64,000 nucleotides of DNA, from the NCBI GenBank assembly GCA_945883545.1, contig CAMCXT010000004.1:29124-93123 (forward strand), written 5' to 3'. Below, piece after piece: positions 26,907 through 36,423 of this stretch (position 1 is its first letter; each line of letters starts with the position of its first letter). The stretch is from Chitinophaga pinensis (GTDB lineage Bacteria; Bacteroidota; Bacteroidia; M30B66). Below the pieces are notes generated by a model. It was not told the origin of the DNA and did no database searches. It saw nothing but the letters and a program-made list of their open reading frames with translations. A program made the translations under genes and the position numbers.

Positions 26907-29720
26907 ATGCATAAATTTTACGGTTCTGTAGTTCTATTTTGTTGTCTTTTGTTTTCTGGAATATTGGGTGCACAAACCGTTACAGGCAGTGTAGTGGATT
27001 CCAAAACAGGAGATCCGCTCATTGGTGCAACTGTTGTTATTGTGGGCACATCAACCGGAACTACTGTTGATGTGAATGGAAAATTTGTGCTCAACAATGT
27101 GGGTTCGTTTCCATTGCAATTGAGGGTTTCTTATCTAGGATATTTGCCTTTCGTTTATGCGGTGAATTCTCAAGACCAGAAAGTGAAAATCGTGATGGTA
27201 GAGTTGGAGACCGTTCTAAAAGTGCAAGAAATTTCCGACACCAGAATTACCGAAAAGCAAAGAGAAAATCCATTAACAGTTGAAGCGCTCGATATTATTG
27301 CGATTAAAGAAACACCGGCAGCCAATTTTTATGATGGTTTAGGTGCGCTAAAAGGCGTCGATTTAACTGCAGCCAGTTTGGGATTTAAAATCATCAATAC
27401 CCGCGGTTTTAATAGCACTTCGCCAGTACGATCGTTGCAAATCATCGATGGGGTCGACAATCAGGCTCCTGGTTTGAATTTTTCGTTGGGTAATTTCCTT
27501 GGTTCTTCGGAGCTCGATGTGCAAAAAGTTGATATTATCGTTGGAGCATCATCGGCCTTTTACGGCCCAAATGCTTTTAACGGTGTAATCAGCATGAACA
27601 CCAAGAGCCCATTCGATTTTCCAGGGCTTTCTGTTCAAACCAAAGTGGGTGAACGTGAATTGTTCGAAACGGCTATCCGCTGGGCGCAAAAATTCAAGAA
27701 CAAAGACAGCGTCGATAAATTCGCCTACAAACTGAATATTTCCTTCATGAAGGCTTACGATTGGGAAGCCGATAATATGTCGCCTACCGAGCAGTCAATT
27801 GCAGATGCTAGAAATCCAGGCGGTTATGATGCAGTGAACCGTTATGGTGATGAAGCAATTGGAACATTTTTTAACGATTATACTTCAGCATTTAATAAGG
27901 AATTTAATTCTGGTTTGGGTGCAATATTCAGAAGTGGATACGAAGAGCGCGATTTGGTTGATTACAACACCCGAAACCTGAAGTTAAATGCGGCTTTTCA
28001 TTATAGAATCAAGCCTGATTTGGAACTCATTTTTAGCTCCAATTTCGGAACTGGAACCACCATCTATCAAGGAGAAAATAGATTCAGTTTAAGGGATATT
28101 TTATTCTTTCAAAACAGACTCGAATTGGTGAAGAAAGACAAAGGATTTATACGATTCTATGCGACACATGAAAACGCCGGTAATTCTTACGATGCAGTTG
28201 TTTCAGCTTTTGAATTACAGAATTTGTCTAAATCCAATGAAACTTGGGTAAGTCAATATTTCAATTCTTGGAAACAAGGAGGATTCAATGCACCGTATTT
28301 TAAAGTTCAGAACTTCCCGGGTTATCCAAGTGCTCAGTTCGATGAGGCTATTTATGATCAAGTAATGATCGATAATTATGATGCTTTGCTCGCTCTACAT
28401 GACAAAGTGAGAGACAAAGTGAACAAAAAGATTTATCTCAACGAATTGGATTTCTTTGAGCCAGGAACTGCTCGATTCGACTCAGCATTGGCATCCATTA
28501 AATCGAGAAATCTATCTGAAGGAGGTTCTAAGTTGAAAGACAAATCGGCGTTGTACCATCTGCATGCCGAATACAAGTTTAAAATCAACAAGAAATCTGA
28601 ATTAACAGTTGGCTCAAACGGTCGAATTTACACTCCAAATTCTGAAGGCTCAATCTTTAGCGATACATCGCAGATAGATCGAATTGAAGGAACAGACACT
28701 ACTTACAAAAGACGTGTGATCATTAACCGAGAATTTGGTGCTTATGCAGGTTATCAAATTCGTTTGCTTGAAGACAGATTGAAATTAAGCGCCACTGTTC
28801 GTGTCGACAAAAACCAGAACTTCAATTATATCTCAACACAAAGTCTTTCTGCGGTTTACACTGTGAACAACAACCATGTGTTTAGAGCTGTATTTTCAAG
28901 TGCGATTCGAAACCCAACTTTGCAAGACCAATATCTGTATTACAATGTTGGAAGGGCTATTCTTCTGGGAAATCTTGAAGGCAAGGATTCGTTGATCCGA
29001 GTGGAGTCGTTCAGAGATTATTTAATCAATGCCGACAAATCGAAGTTGCGTTATTTCAATGTGGATCCAATCAGACCTGAGCGTGTGCGCACTTTAGAAG
29101 CTGGCTACCGCGCTACTTGGTTTAAGAAGATATTCGTTGATGCAAGTTATTACTACAGTATTTACCGCGATTTTATCGGATTTAAAGTAGGCATCGACGC
29201 AGATTTCCCAACACCGATTTTTCCTCAAGTAAATGCGGTGTATCGTTTGTCTAGTAACACCAACGATTTGGTTTATACGCAAGGTGTTTCGGTAGGTGTA
29301 AACTATTATTTCGCCAACAAATACAGCCTTATCGGAAATTACTCATACAACCGCATGTCTCGTCCAGACAGCACCGATGAAATCATTACAGCCTTCAACA
29401 CTCCGCTGAATAAATTTAATATCGGTTTCAACGGAAGAGAAATCAAATTGCCATTTATCCGTGGAGAGCATTTTTCTTTCAGCATGAACTACAAGTGGAT
29501 TCAAGGATTCAGGTTTGAAGGTGCTCCTCAATTTACAGGTTCGATTCCATCTTACGCCCTTGTGGATGCTCAAGTTTCTTGGGCCGTTCCAAAGATTAAA
29601 TCGGTGTTTAAACTTGGTGCTTCAAACATCTTAAACAACAGAGTTTTCATGGTGTATGGTGGGCCAAGAGTAGGGCGGATGGCTTACTTTTCTATCCTTG
29701 TAGATATTCCGAAAAACTAG
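26907..29720 (+). CDS. TonB-dependent receptor
   Basis: The 937-residue protein, from ATG 26907 (MHKFYGSVVLFCC, signal ending LGAQ), has a CarboxypepD_reg-like domain (VTGSVVDSKTGDPLIGATVV), a plug (IINTRGFNSTSPVRSLQIIDGVDNQAPG, then IIVGASSAFYGPNAFNGVISM) and a full barrel ending GRMAYFSILVDI. The ORF-track start is a TTG 7 codons upstream. It is transported to the outer membrane; the cargo is unknown. It lies alone between a T9SS type B protein and its own terminator, without a SusD-like partner, so a carbohydrate role is not supported. Confidence 0.92.
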   Translation: MHKFYGSVVLFCCLLFSGILGAQTVTGSVVDSKTGDPLIGATVVIVGTSTGTTVDVNGKFVLNNVGSFPLQLRVSYLGYLPFVYAVNSQDQKVKIVMVELETVLKVQEISDTRITEKQRENPLTVEALDIIAIKETPAANFYDGLGALKGVDLTAASLGFKIINTRGFNSTSPVRSLQIIDGVDNQAPGLNFSLGNFLGSSELDVQKVDIIVGASSAFYGPNAFNGVISMNTKSPFDFPGLSVQTKVGERELFETAIRWAQKFKNKDSVDKFAYKLNISFMKAYDWEADNMSPTEQSIADARNPGGYDAVNRYGDEAIGTFFNDYTSAFNKEFNSGLGAIFRSGYEERDLVDYNTRNLKLNAAFHYRIKPDLELIFSSNFGTGTTIYQGENRFSLRDILFFQNRLELVKKDKGFIRFYATHENAGNSYDAVVSAFELQNLSKSNETWVSQYFNSWKQGGFNAPYFKVQNFPGYPSAQFDEAIYDQVMIDNYDALLALHDKVRDKVNKKIYLNELDFFEPGTARFDSALASIKSRNLSEGGSKLKDKSALYHLHAEYKFKINKKSELTVGSNGRIYTPNSEGSIFSDTSQIDRIEGTDTTYKRRVIINREFGAYAGYQIRLLEDRLKLSATVRVDKNQNFNYISTQSLSAVYTVNNNHVFRAVFSSAIRNPTLQDQYLYYNVGRAILLGNLEGKDSLIRVESFRDYLINADKSKLRYFNVDPIRPERVRTLEAGYRATWFKKIFVDASYYYSIYRDFIGFKVGIDADFPTPIFPQVNAVYRLSSNTNDLVYTQGVSVGVNYYFANKYSLIGNYSYNRMSRPDSTDEIITAFNTPLNKFNIGFNGREIKLPFIRGEHFSFSMNYKWIQGFRFEGAPQFTGSIPSYALVDAQVSWAVPKIKSVFKLGASNILNNRVFMVYGGPRVGRMAYFSILVDIPKN

Positions 29721-29746
29721 AATAAACGACTTTTCTAATCGCTTTT

Positions 29747-29787
29747 ATACGGCCATTTGCTCAATGATGCATTGGTCGTATTTTTTT
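29747..29787 (+). terminator. rho-independent terminator of the TonB receptor gene
   Basis: ATACGGCCA at 29747-29755 pairs with TGGTCGTAT at 29773-29781 (one G-T pair), followed by a run of seven T. Confidence 0.8.
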
Positions 29788-29896
29788 GAAATTCAATGGG
29801 TTATCGTTATTGATTAATGGTTGAAAAGTCTTTGTTGAATTTCTTTTGTTGCAGCTACAAAATCCCGTACTTGCACAATAAACAAAACATAAAAAC

Positions 29897-31582
29897 ATGA
29901 AAAAAATTTACGCTAAAGTTTTGGCTGGAGCATTGTTGCTTTTCGGCGCGAACGTTCAGGCGCAGCGTTATGTGAATGAGGTTTTTACCGATGCTGAAAT
30001 CACAGTTGCTCTTGATCAAACCTATGCACAAAATTACTCTGTAGAGCCTGCTGTTCTGCAAACTGGTGTTCCTGCATTAATTACTTTAGAAGCAGACATC
30101 TACCATCCAACTAACGCGATCGATACTGAGCAAGAGCGTCCTTTGATAATTTACCTTCCAACAGGTAACTTCTTACCACCTGTTGTGAACGGTGCACCTA
30201 CCGGATCTCGCAAAGACAGTTCAGCTGTAAACATGGCAAAATTGCTTGCAAAGCGAGGTTATGTAGTAGCTGTAATTGAATACCGTTTGGGTTGGAATCC
30301 AACTTCACCTGATCAAGTTGTTCGTACTGGAACAATCTTAAATGCTGCTTACAAGGGTATGCAGGATTCTAAGGCTGCAGTTCGTTTCTTCCGTAACGAC
30401 CGCGCTACTGTTAACACCTACAAAATCAATCCGAACAAAGTTGCTTTGATCGGTGAAGGTACAGGTGGGTACATCGCGATGGCTCACGCATTCTTGAATT
30501 CTCCAAGTAAAATCGGTCGTCTTCCAGGTTTGGGTGGTACTAAATTCCTCCGTACACAAAATCCAGACAGTTCAGTAATTGATACGAACCGTGTAGGTAA
30601 CTTCAACGGAACAAACGATATTCCACTTGACATTTCTGCATTGCTTACAACTGGAGATTTAACCAAGGTTTCTGGAAACTTTGCTAACTATCCAACTTAT
30701 TCATCAGATGTGAATTTTGTAATCAATCTTGGTGGTGCGCTTGGAGATTCTTCATGGATCGACAGAGGTCAATTGCCAATGATCGGTATCCACGCTGTAC
30801 GCGATCCTAATGCTCCTTACCAATTGGGCGACGTTGTTGTTCCAACTCAACCACCAAGCATCGTTATTCCTTGGGCTACTGGTGCTGGTTACAATCTAGA
30901 ACGTGCAAACTTCTTCGAAAACAACGCATCTTTTGCTAATAAGATTTATTCTGACGCAATCACAGCATCAGTAGAAGCGCGTTACGGAACTTCAATTCCA
31001 TTCAACGGCGACATTATTGCTGTAGGAACTGGAAAAGGTTTACTTCCTTTCGTTCTTACTGAAGCTGCTGCTTATCCGCTTAACCACGGAAGTCCTTGGC
31101 AATTCTGGAATTCAACTCAGCCTTCTGCAACTCAAAACGTTCCAGGGCAACAATTTACTACGCACCAAGCATCTTCAGCTAGTAATCCATTCATGGCTCA
31201 AAGTAATGAAGTAGGTCGTAACACCGCACTTTCTTATATCGATACAATCCAACGGTTCATCAACCCACGTATGGTTTGTGCACTAGGTCTTGCGGAATGC
31301 GATCTTTATCCAACTGTAGGTATCAATGAAATTGGTGCAGCTTCAGCTTTGGTAAATGCTTTCCCGAATCCAGCAAATAACTTGATCAATCTTCAAGCTA
31401 AAAATGCAGGTTCAATCCGTAACTGGTCGATGTTTGATCTTACTGGAAGAACGGTTATGACTGAGCAAAACATCAACACAAATGCAGTTCAAATTAACCG
31501 TGGAAGCCTTTCTTCAGGTCTTTACTTGATTCGTTTTGAAACAAACAAGGGTGCAGGTTCTGTGAACATCATCCTCGAATAA
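29897..31582 (+). CDS. secreted alpha/beta-hydrolase-like protein with T9SS type A sorting domain
   Basis: The 561-residue protein has a signal peptide (ending NVQAQ) and an alpha/beta-hydrolase core related to carboxylesterases (LIIYLPTGNF, GYVVAVIEYRLGWNP, SKAAVRFFRND, NKVALIGEGTGGYIAMAHA). The C-terminal type A sorting domain reads AFPNPANNLINL to VNIILE. Where a hydrolase would have GxSxG, this protein has GEGTGG, so the nucleophile Ser is missing and a Gly or Thr stands there. It may be a non-catalytic binding protein or use another residue. A TTTG-N19-TACTTG promoter-like pair is at 29845-29873. A strong terminator follows. Confidence 0.85.
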   Translation: MKKIYAKVLAGALLLFGANVQAQRYVNEVFTDAEITVALDQTYAQNYSVEPAVLQTGVPALITLEADIYHPTNAIDTEQERPLIIYLPTGNFLPPVVNGAPTGSRKDSSAVNMAKLLAKRGYVVAVIEYRLGWNPTSPDQVVRTGTILNAAYKGMQDSKAAVRFFRNDRATVNTYKINPNKVALIGEGTGGYIAMAHAFLNSPSKIGRLPGLGGTKFLRTQNPDSSVIDTNRVGNFNGTNDIPLDISALLTTGDLTKVSGNFANYPTYSSDVNFVINLGGALGDSSWIDRGQLPMIGIHAVRDPNAPYQLGDVVVPTQPPSIVIPWATGAGYNLERANFFENNASFANKIYSDAITASVEARYGTSIPFNGDIIAVGTGKGLLPFVLTEAAAYPLNHGSPWQFWNSTQPSATQNVPGQQFTTHQASSASNPFMAQSNEVGRNTALSYIDTIQRFINPRMVCALGLAECDLYPTVGINEIGAASALVNAFPNPANNLINLQAKNAGSIRNWSMFDLTGRTVMTEQNINTNAVQINRGSLSSGLYLIRFETNKGAGSVNIILE

Positions 31583-31601
31583 TTTCTTTTTTCTTATTTT
31601 G

Positions 31602-31637
31602 GAAGTCCTTCCCAAGTTGGGAGGGACTTCTTTTTTT
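31602..31637 (+). terminator. strong rho-independent terminator
   Basis: A 12-bp stem (GAAGTCCTTCCC with GGGAGGGACTTC, one G-T pair), 5-nt loop and seven T residues. It ends right before the ATG at 31638, so the ORF-track start at 31599 is inside the hairpin and unlikely. Confidence 0.9.
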
Positions 31638-33374
31638 ATGGCAATGCCAACCCGGACCAATATTCTAGATTGTTGTTTGATCGTTGCTGCGAGCATGCTA
31701 TTTCTTTGGCCGGAAGCAGATCCATCTTGGCTCAAACCAGCCACCGATATTCACGATGCAGTTTGGTGGGCCGATCCTGCGAAGCAGAAGATTCTACACG
31801 GAACGTGGATGAATGGTCCATTTGCAGGAGCAATTGCTGTAGGTCCGCTCACGGTTTGGCTACATTTTATCACCTTCAAGCTGTTCGGAATCAGTTTTTT
31901 CTCGCTTCGTCTGCTTTCTCTCATTCCAGCTGTTTTTACTGCAGTTTTACTTCGTTTTCGGTCGAGTGATTTTTCGAGTGCCTCTGCAGCTTTATTGTTA
32001 CTCACATCTACGTCGTGCTTTACTTGGGCGCGATTGGGTTTGCCTGAATTGTGGATGGGATTTCTGTTGTTGGCTGCGATTCATTTGCTTCAGAAAGGTG
32101 GAATATGGAACTCGATTATTGCAGCGTTTTGTTTGCTCGGAGGGTTGTTGCTTAAGGCGTCGTTTGTTTACCATTTGTTGTTGATTTTACCTGTTCTGCT
32201 GCTCACTAAACACCAACAAGCCACAAACAGATGGGCATTTTTTCTTGGTGCATTTTCGATAGGTTCAGTAGTTTATTATCTAGGTTATTTGTTGCCCAAC
32301 GAAGCCTTGTTTTCGCCATTTCTTGCGGAGTTCTCGGCAAACTATTTCACAATAGAACAATTGCTCGATCCGGCTGGAATATTTGCACGAATCGTGTTTT
32401 TAACCGATCGAGAATTCTTCCTAGATCCATCTGTCGTTTTGCTGGTAATTGCCTTGCTCATTAAGTTGGGTTCTGGATATCGCCCATCTTCGAGATTGAG
32501 TTTCACTGCGCTCTTTTTCTTGGGTGTTTTTTTGCTTTTACCTTCCGACTTCGCGGGCAGAAGATTTATCCCGCTATTCCCGTTGTTGATTTTAGCCATT
32601 GTTGAGCCTTATGAGCAGAAATCTATTTCGAACCGTGTAAAAGTTCCACTCGCGGTGCTAATGAATTGGGTTATGATCGGAATGATAATCCCAGCTGCTC
32701 GACTTTTTCTATTTGAGGACGACTTTTTTCAAATTCAACCTTTGGTAGGGTTTATTTTTGGGATCCAAGTTTTAGGCTTGGCGATTATTTGGTGGCTAAA
32801 GAAATCATCCAATTCTTTGTTCTCTGTTTATTTCAAGTATTCTTCATCGGCTTTATCCTTGGCTTGGATTGCGTTGGTTTTGCAAACGCATTTACATTCT
32901 TCTTCCTGGCTGATTGTGATTTTTTCAGCCGTCGTTTTTCTCTTGATACACTTGCTGTTTTCTTCTGAGAAATTTAAGTATTCTGCCTTTGTGTTCATTG
33001 CTGGTGTTGGGTTGACATGCAATTGTGCTGCATTTTTCAGTCTATCACACACCGAGCGAGAAAATGCTGAAGTCGTGGCGAAAATATTGGACAATCAACA
33101 GGGATTGGTTGCTGGTAATGCAACTACATTTTCGTTAACCTTTCTTTCATCATCGAGCGCCATGCATTTTCCAATGAGTCCATTTTGGAGATCAACTCAG
33201 CCGCCGTTTTTCGGTGCTTATTCCACTTCCGATCAAGACAGTATAGCCACAATCGAAATGTTGGATCAACTCAAACACCACTATCCAACTAAACCTGAAT
33301 TAAGTTGCATTCCATTATCTGTGTGGAGTACGAACCAATCCGGAAGCTTTTGTTATCCCCGGAGGGAAAAATAA
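31638..33374 (+). CDS. polytopic membrane glycosyltransferase (ArnT/GT39-like)
   Basis: From ATG 31638 the product has 578 residues and about ten or more transmembrane segments. The N-terminal loop has DIHDAVWWADPAKQKILHG, comparable with the acidic first-loop region of dolichol-phosphate-mannose-type (GT39/GT83) enzymes, followed by LLSLIPAVFTAVLLRFRSSD. Members transfer sugars from polyprenyl-phosphate donors on the outer face of the inner membrane. A terminator hairpin fills the space upstream, so it may need a promoter after or within that region, or readthrough; none is obvious. A second protein of the same kind lies at 34484. Confidence 0.75.
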   Translation: MAMPTRTNILDCCLIVAASMLFLWPEADPSWLKPATDIHDAVWWADPAKQKILHGTWMNGPFAGAIAVGPLTVWLHFITFKLFGISFFSLRLLSLIPAVFTAVLLRFRSSDFSSASAALLLLTSTSCFTWARLGLPELWMGFLLLAAIHLLQKGGIWNSIIAAFCLLGGLLLKASFVYHLLLILPVLLLTKHQQATNRWAFFLGAFSIGSVVYYLGYLLPNEALFSPFLAEFSANYFTIEQLLDPAGIFARIVFLTDREFFLDPSVVLLVIALLIKLGSGYRPSSRLSFTALFFLGVFLLLPSDFAGRRFIPLFPLLILAIVEPYEQKSISNRVKVPLAVLMNWVMIGMIIPAARLFLFEDDFFQIQPLVGFIFGIQVLGLAIIWWLKKSSNSLFSVYFKYSSSALSLAWIALVLQTHLHSSSWLIVIFSAVVFLLIHLLFSSEKFKYSAFVFIAGVGLTCNCAAFFSLSHTERENAEVVAKILDNQQGLVAGNATTFSLTFLSSSSAMHFPMSPFWRSTQPPFFGAYSTSDQDSIATIEMLDQLKHHYPTKPELSCIPLSVWSTNQSGSFCYPRREK

Positions 33375-33409
33375 ATTCATCATCTTTGTTTATTATCAAA
33401 TCAAAATTT

Positions 33410-33895
33410 ATGGAAAGGTTAATGAATCTTGTATTTTTTGTCCTGAGTATGTTATTTTTTTCTGCCTGTAAAAAAGAAAAGGTAAAAGGCTGCAACGATT
33501 CAACAGCGATCAATTTTAATGTTGAAGCAGAAGAAAATGATGGTACTTGCAACTATCTGCGGGATAAATATTTAGGTCAATTTGAAGGCATCAAAACATG
33601 CCAGATTTATGCTTCCGAACCTGAATTTTCGTTCAGTATCTCACCTTCTGCAGAAAATTCCGGAAGGTTGATTATCAATGAATTTCCTGAAAGTGGGGCT
33701 TCTTTGTATGCCAATTTGGACTTTAGTGATTCTGACCAGATTATTCTTCCAAATCAAACAATAGAAAACGGGTTAGATGTGTCAGAAGTGTCTGGAATTG
33801 GCAGACTTTCATCAGACTCTATATCAATAACCTATTATAGAACAATCGAATCAGGGTCAGTCGATACTTCCATTGTGCGAGCAAAACGGATGTAA
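33410..33895 (+). CDS. small lipoprotein, paralogue of the next gene
   Basis: The 161-residue product starts at ATG 33410 (ORF track: 33305, inside the previous gene). It has a hydrophobic N-terminus and lipobox FFSAC, then GCNDSTAINFNVEAEENDGTC. The latter is a single copy of the Asp/Asn-rich GCxDxxAxNFxxxAxxxxGTC motif common in exported Bacteroidota proteins and thought to bind calcium. RDKYLGQF and a beta-rich domain follow. The same arrangement appears in the gene at 33979, so the two are tandem paralogues that have diverged strongly. Function is not known. Confidence 0.7.
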   Translation: MERLMNLVFFVLSMLFFSACKKEKVKGCNDSTAINFNVEAEENDGTCNYLRDKYLGQFEGIKTCQIYASEPEFSFSISPSAENSGRLIINEFPESGASLYANLDFSDSDQIILPNQTIENGLDVSEVSGIGRLSSDSISITYYRTIESGSVDTSIVRAKRM

Positions 33896-33954
33896 CCAAT
33901 TTCCAGTAATTCGAGTATTCATTTCAATTGACAGAAATTAAAGAGAATTATTAC

Positions 33955-33962
33955 TAAATTTG
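33955..33962 (+). promoter_or_regulatory. -7 promoter box of the second lipoprotein gene
   Basis: Perfect TAAATTTG, 16 nt before the ATG at 33979; the eight bases TACTAAAT before TTGC match those in front of rsfS. No good -33 box at the usual distance. Confidence 0.45.
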
Positions 33963-33978
33963 CAGAGACTACAGAAAA

Positions 33979-34449
33979 ATGCAATCAATATTACTGCGTA
34001 GAATTTTATTATTTTCATTGTCCTTCTTTGTGTTTGCAGCGGTTTCTTGCGACAAAAAAGGAGGATGTACAGATCCACTTGCAGAAAACTTTGATCCTTC
34101 GGCGGAAGTAGAAAATGGAACCTGCACATTGCAAAGAGAAAAGTTTCTTGGAGTTTACCTCGGCCAAGCATCTTGCCTACAACCACCAAACGGCCTTTAC
34201 CAGTCTGAAGTTATTGCTGCAAACGATAACTTAAACGATATCCTAATTACCAACCTAGCTGGTAGATTTAATAATCCTGTTCGTGCAACTGTTGATCGAA
34301 GTGCAGTCACGATTCAAACGCAAGATCCAGACGCAAACGGATTTTATATTTCAGGTTCTGGAACCATCATTGGTAACAACTTGAATATCTCTTTCCAAAC
34401 CATTTACGGTCAGGAAAACAACAACTGCCAATACGAATTGAATAAGTAA
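33979..34449 (+). CDS. small lipoprotein, paralogue of the previous gene
   Basis: The 156-residue product has a signal peptide with lipobox FAAVSC and the motif GCTDPLAENFDPSAEVENGTC, followed by REKFLGVYLGQASC and a beta-rich domain (ISGSGTIIGNNLNISFQT). Order and spacing match the gene at 33410, giving a tandem pair. The second half resembles small barrel or lipocalin-like proteins only loosely; I do not assign a family. It has its own -7 box, and the glycosyltransferase gene behind it is on the opposite strand. Confidence 0.75.
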   Translation: MQSILLRRILLFSLSFFVFAAVSCDKKGGCTDPLAENFDPSAEVENGTCTLQREKFLGVYLGQASCLQPPNGLYQSEVIAANDNLNDILITNLAGRFNNPVRATVDRSAVTIQTQDPDANGFYISGSGTIIGNNLNISFQTIYGQENNNCQYELNK

Positions 34450-34483
34450 ATCTTGCGTTTCAGCTCGGTTACTTCTCAGATTA

Positions 34484-36166
34484 CTACCTACTTATTTTCA
34501 GAATATAGGCCTCATCCAACACCTTTTCCCGTGTGTTTGGATTCCCAAAGTTCATCGTAAGCAAACTCACTGCGAAACTACTTGTAGTGAACACAGCCTC
34601 AGATTTCCAACCGCCATCAGTAAGTTTTTGTCTTCCTTCACGGTTTGTAAAAACGAACAAAGTCTGGTTTCCAGCTTGCCACTCCTGCATCAAACTTTCG
34701 TCGCTACATTCCCTCTGAACGTGGTTTGTATACACATCTAACGATCGCCCATTCACGAAATAAACGAATAATCGGTCGAGTGGAAGCTTCTGTTCTAGAG
34801 CATATTTCGCAGCTTTTCCTGAGGCTTGGTATTCAATGATCGAAGGGTAAAACTGACAAGCCATCAGAATGTTGATGGCAAACGATGTACTGATCGACAT
34901 CACCATCCACTTGTCGAGATAACCGTTGAATTTCACGATCGAACCATACAAGAAAAGCAACAATCCTCCCAGAGCAACTGCGATCAGAATTGGATTTGTT
35001 AAAGGGAAAAACCAAAGGAAAATCAATCCACCAAAGACCCAAGCACCAGCCAATACGACCGTTTGCGAAATGTTGAGCCATTTCATTGCAGGCGACAAAC
35101 GGGTTCTGAGTTGTTCTAAATAATCGGCAGTAATCACTGCGGCAAAAGGGAACGTTACATAAATATAGTGAGGCAATTTATATTTCGACATCGACAAGGC
35201 GATGAACGGAAGCAAGAAACCTCCCCAAGTAATCCATTCCTTTTTTAAGCTGAAAATTCGAGTTCCATTGGTGATGATATCTCTTATCAATAGAAAGAAT
35301 GCTCCAAAGAATGCCAAAGTCCAAGGCAGGAAAGACCATCCAAGGTTGTGAACGAAGAAGAACGGACCAGTATCGTTTTTCCAAACATTCTCACCTGTAA
35401 TCCTTCCAAAGCTTTGTTCCCAAAAGTAAAAGCGAAGACCAGAAACACCAGTTTTGCCATTCACAATTTTGTCGGGTTGTAGATCGAATTGTTGGTAGAG
35501 TCCAATTAACATCGGACTTAACACAGCACCAATAATTACCAATCCTGCAAGCCATTGCCAGCGCAAGAGTACTTTCCATTCGTTTTTAAAGAGAATGTGC
35601 GTACCAAAAGCAAGAATGGGTGATATCAATCCCATCGGCCCTTTTGCAAGCATGGCGATGCCTGCAAAAAAGAAACCGCCGATCCAGTAATACCATTTCT
35701 TGTTTTGTATGAATGCTGCCAACATCCAAGTTGATGCGATCACTGAATTGGTAAGGTAAGTATCCGTTCTAACGTCATTGTTAAAGTGAAAATAACCTTG
35801 TGTAGAGCCTAGGATGAGTGCTGCTAACAATGCAGTTCGCTCGCTGTAGTATAACTTGGTGAAGCGATAAGTAGCATACATCCCCAATACAGAAAAGAGG
35901 ATAGAAGGCAATTTGAAGGCAAATTCATTGGCGCCGAAAATGCTGAAAAACAAGCCACTAATCCAGAAGATGAATGGAGGCTTATCGAGATATTCTTTCC
36001 CTCGGTCGTAAAATTCGAGGAAGTTCCCACGGTGGAGCATTTCTACCGACATCGAATAATATTGGGCAGAATCTACCTCCATGATATCCACTGGAATTGC
36101 TAGCAGATAGATGAAAACAATGCACAAAAAAAGAATCAGTGGGTGTTGGAGTATTCTTTCAATCAT
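34484..36166 (-). CDS. family 39 (ArnT-like) membrane glycosyltransferase
   Basis: The 560-residue protein, from ATG 36166 (MIERILQHPLILFL), has an early IMEVDSAQYYSMSVEML loop with the acidic pair expected in PMT/ArnT enzymes, YLDKPPFIFWISGLFFSIFG, and MLAKGPMGLISP, all conserved in bacterial GT39 members, with about 11 transmembrane segments. It transfers a sugar from a lipid-linked donor, perhaps to lipid A or protein. The ORF-track start (36244) lies next to the SRP RNA gene, so ATG 36166 is more likely. It is downstream of ffs on the same strand. Confidence 0.88.
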   Translation of the reverse strand: MIERILQHPLILFLCIVFIYLLAIPVDIMEVDSAQYYSMSVEMLHRGNFLEFYDRGKEYLDKPPFIFWISGLFFSIFGANEFAFKLPSILFSVLGMYATYRFTKLYYSERTALLAALILGSTQGYFHFNNDVRTDTYLTNSVIASTWMLAAFIQNKKWYYWIGGFFFAGIAMLAKGPMGLISPILAFGTHILFKNEWKVLLRWQWLAGLVIIGAVLSPMLIGLYQQFDLQPDKIVNGKTGVSGLRFYFWEQSFGRITGENVWKNDTGPFFFVHNLGWSFLPWTLAFFGAFFLLIRDIITNGTRIFSLKKEWITWGGFLLPFIALSMSKYKLPHYIYVTFPFAAVITADYLEQLRTRLSPAMKWLNISQTVVLAGAWVFGGLIFLWFFPLTNPILIAVALGGLLLFLYGSIVKFNGYLDKWMVMSISTSFAINILMACQFYPSIIEYQASGKAAKYALEQKLPLDRLFVYFVNGRSLDVYTNHVQRECSDESLMQEWQAGNQTLFVFTNREGRQKLTDGGWKSEAVFTTSSFAVSLLTMNFGNPNTREKVLDEAYILKISR

Positions 36167-36250
36167 CAATGCGAAGATCGGATTTCCGCTTTTGAAAATG
36201 TGGCTGGTTGATAAATAATCTGCCACGACCAAACATGAAGGCAAAAAAAA

Positions 36251-36350
36251 TGGGTAAGTTACTTACATCGCACCGCTCAACCGTCTGCCCTTGCTATCTT
36301 CCGATCCTGGGGGAGTTCAACAGGAGCTGGTCGTATAAGACTTACCCAGC
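36251..36350 (-). ncRNA. ffs: signal recognition particle RNA (4.5S, small bacterial type)
   Basis: Read on the minus strand, the 100-nt stretch begins and ends with complementary GGGTAAGT and ACTTACCC. It contains the conserved apical loop region CCCCCAGGATCGGAAGATAG followed by CAAGGGCAG, with the GGAA tetraloop and AGCA opposite. These are the Ffh-binding features of bacterial SRP RNA. A T-rich tract (TTTTTTTT) lies directly behind as terminator, and a good promoter precedes it. The length fits the short type without an Alu domain. With Ffh and FtsY it targets nascent membrane proteins. Confidence 0.9.
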
Positions 36351-36351
36351 G

Positions 36352-36385
36352 CAAATATAGAGAATCCGGTTGGTTTTGAACCAAA
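36352..36385 (-). promoter_or_regulatory. ffs promoter
   Basis: On the minus strand: TTTG (36385-36382), 22 nt, then perfect TATATTTG (36359-36352), with the RNA beginning about 2-5 nt behind. Confidence 0.65.
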
Positions 36386-36423
36386 TTTTTTAACTCAGCC
36401 GAATGTGTTGAAAATGAGTCGAT

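Noticed and set aside
31599-31637. TTG start of the glycosyltransferase at 31599
   Set aside because: These codons are the terminator hairpin of the previous gene; ATG 31638 follows right behind it.
33305-33409. Longer start of the lipoprotein gene at 33305
   Set aside because: It would overlap the previous gene and put about 35 residues before the signal peptide; ATG 33410 gives a normal lipoprotein leader.
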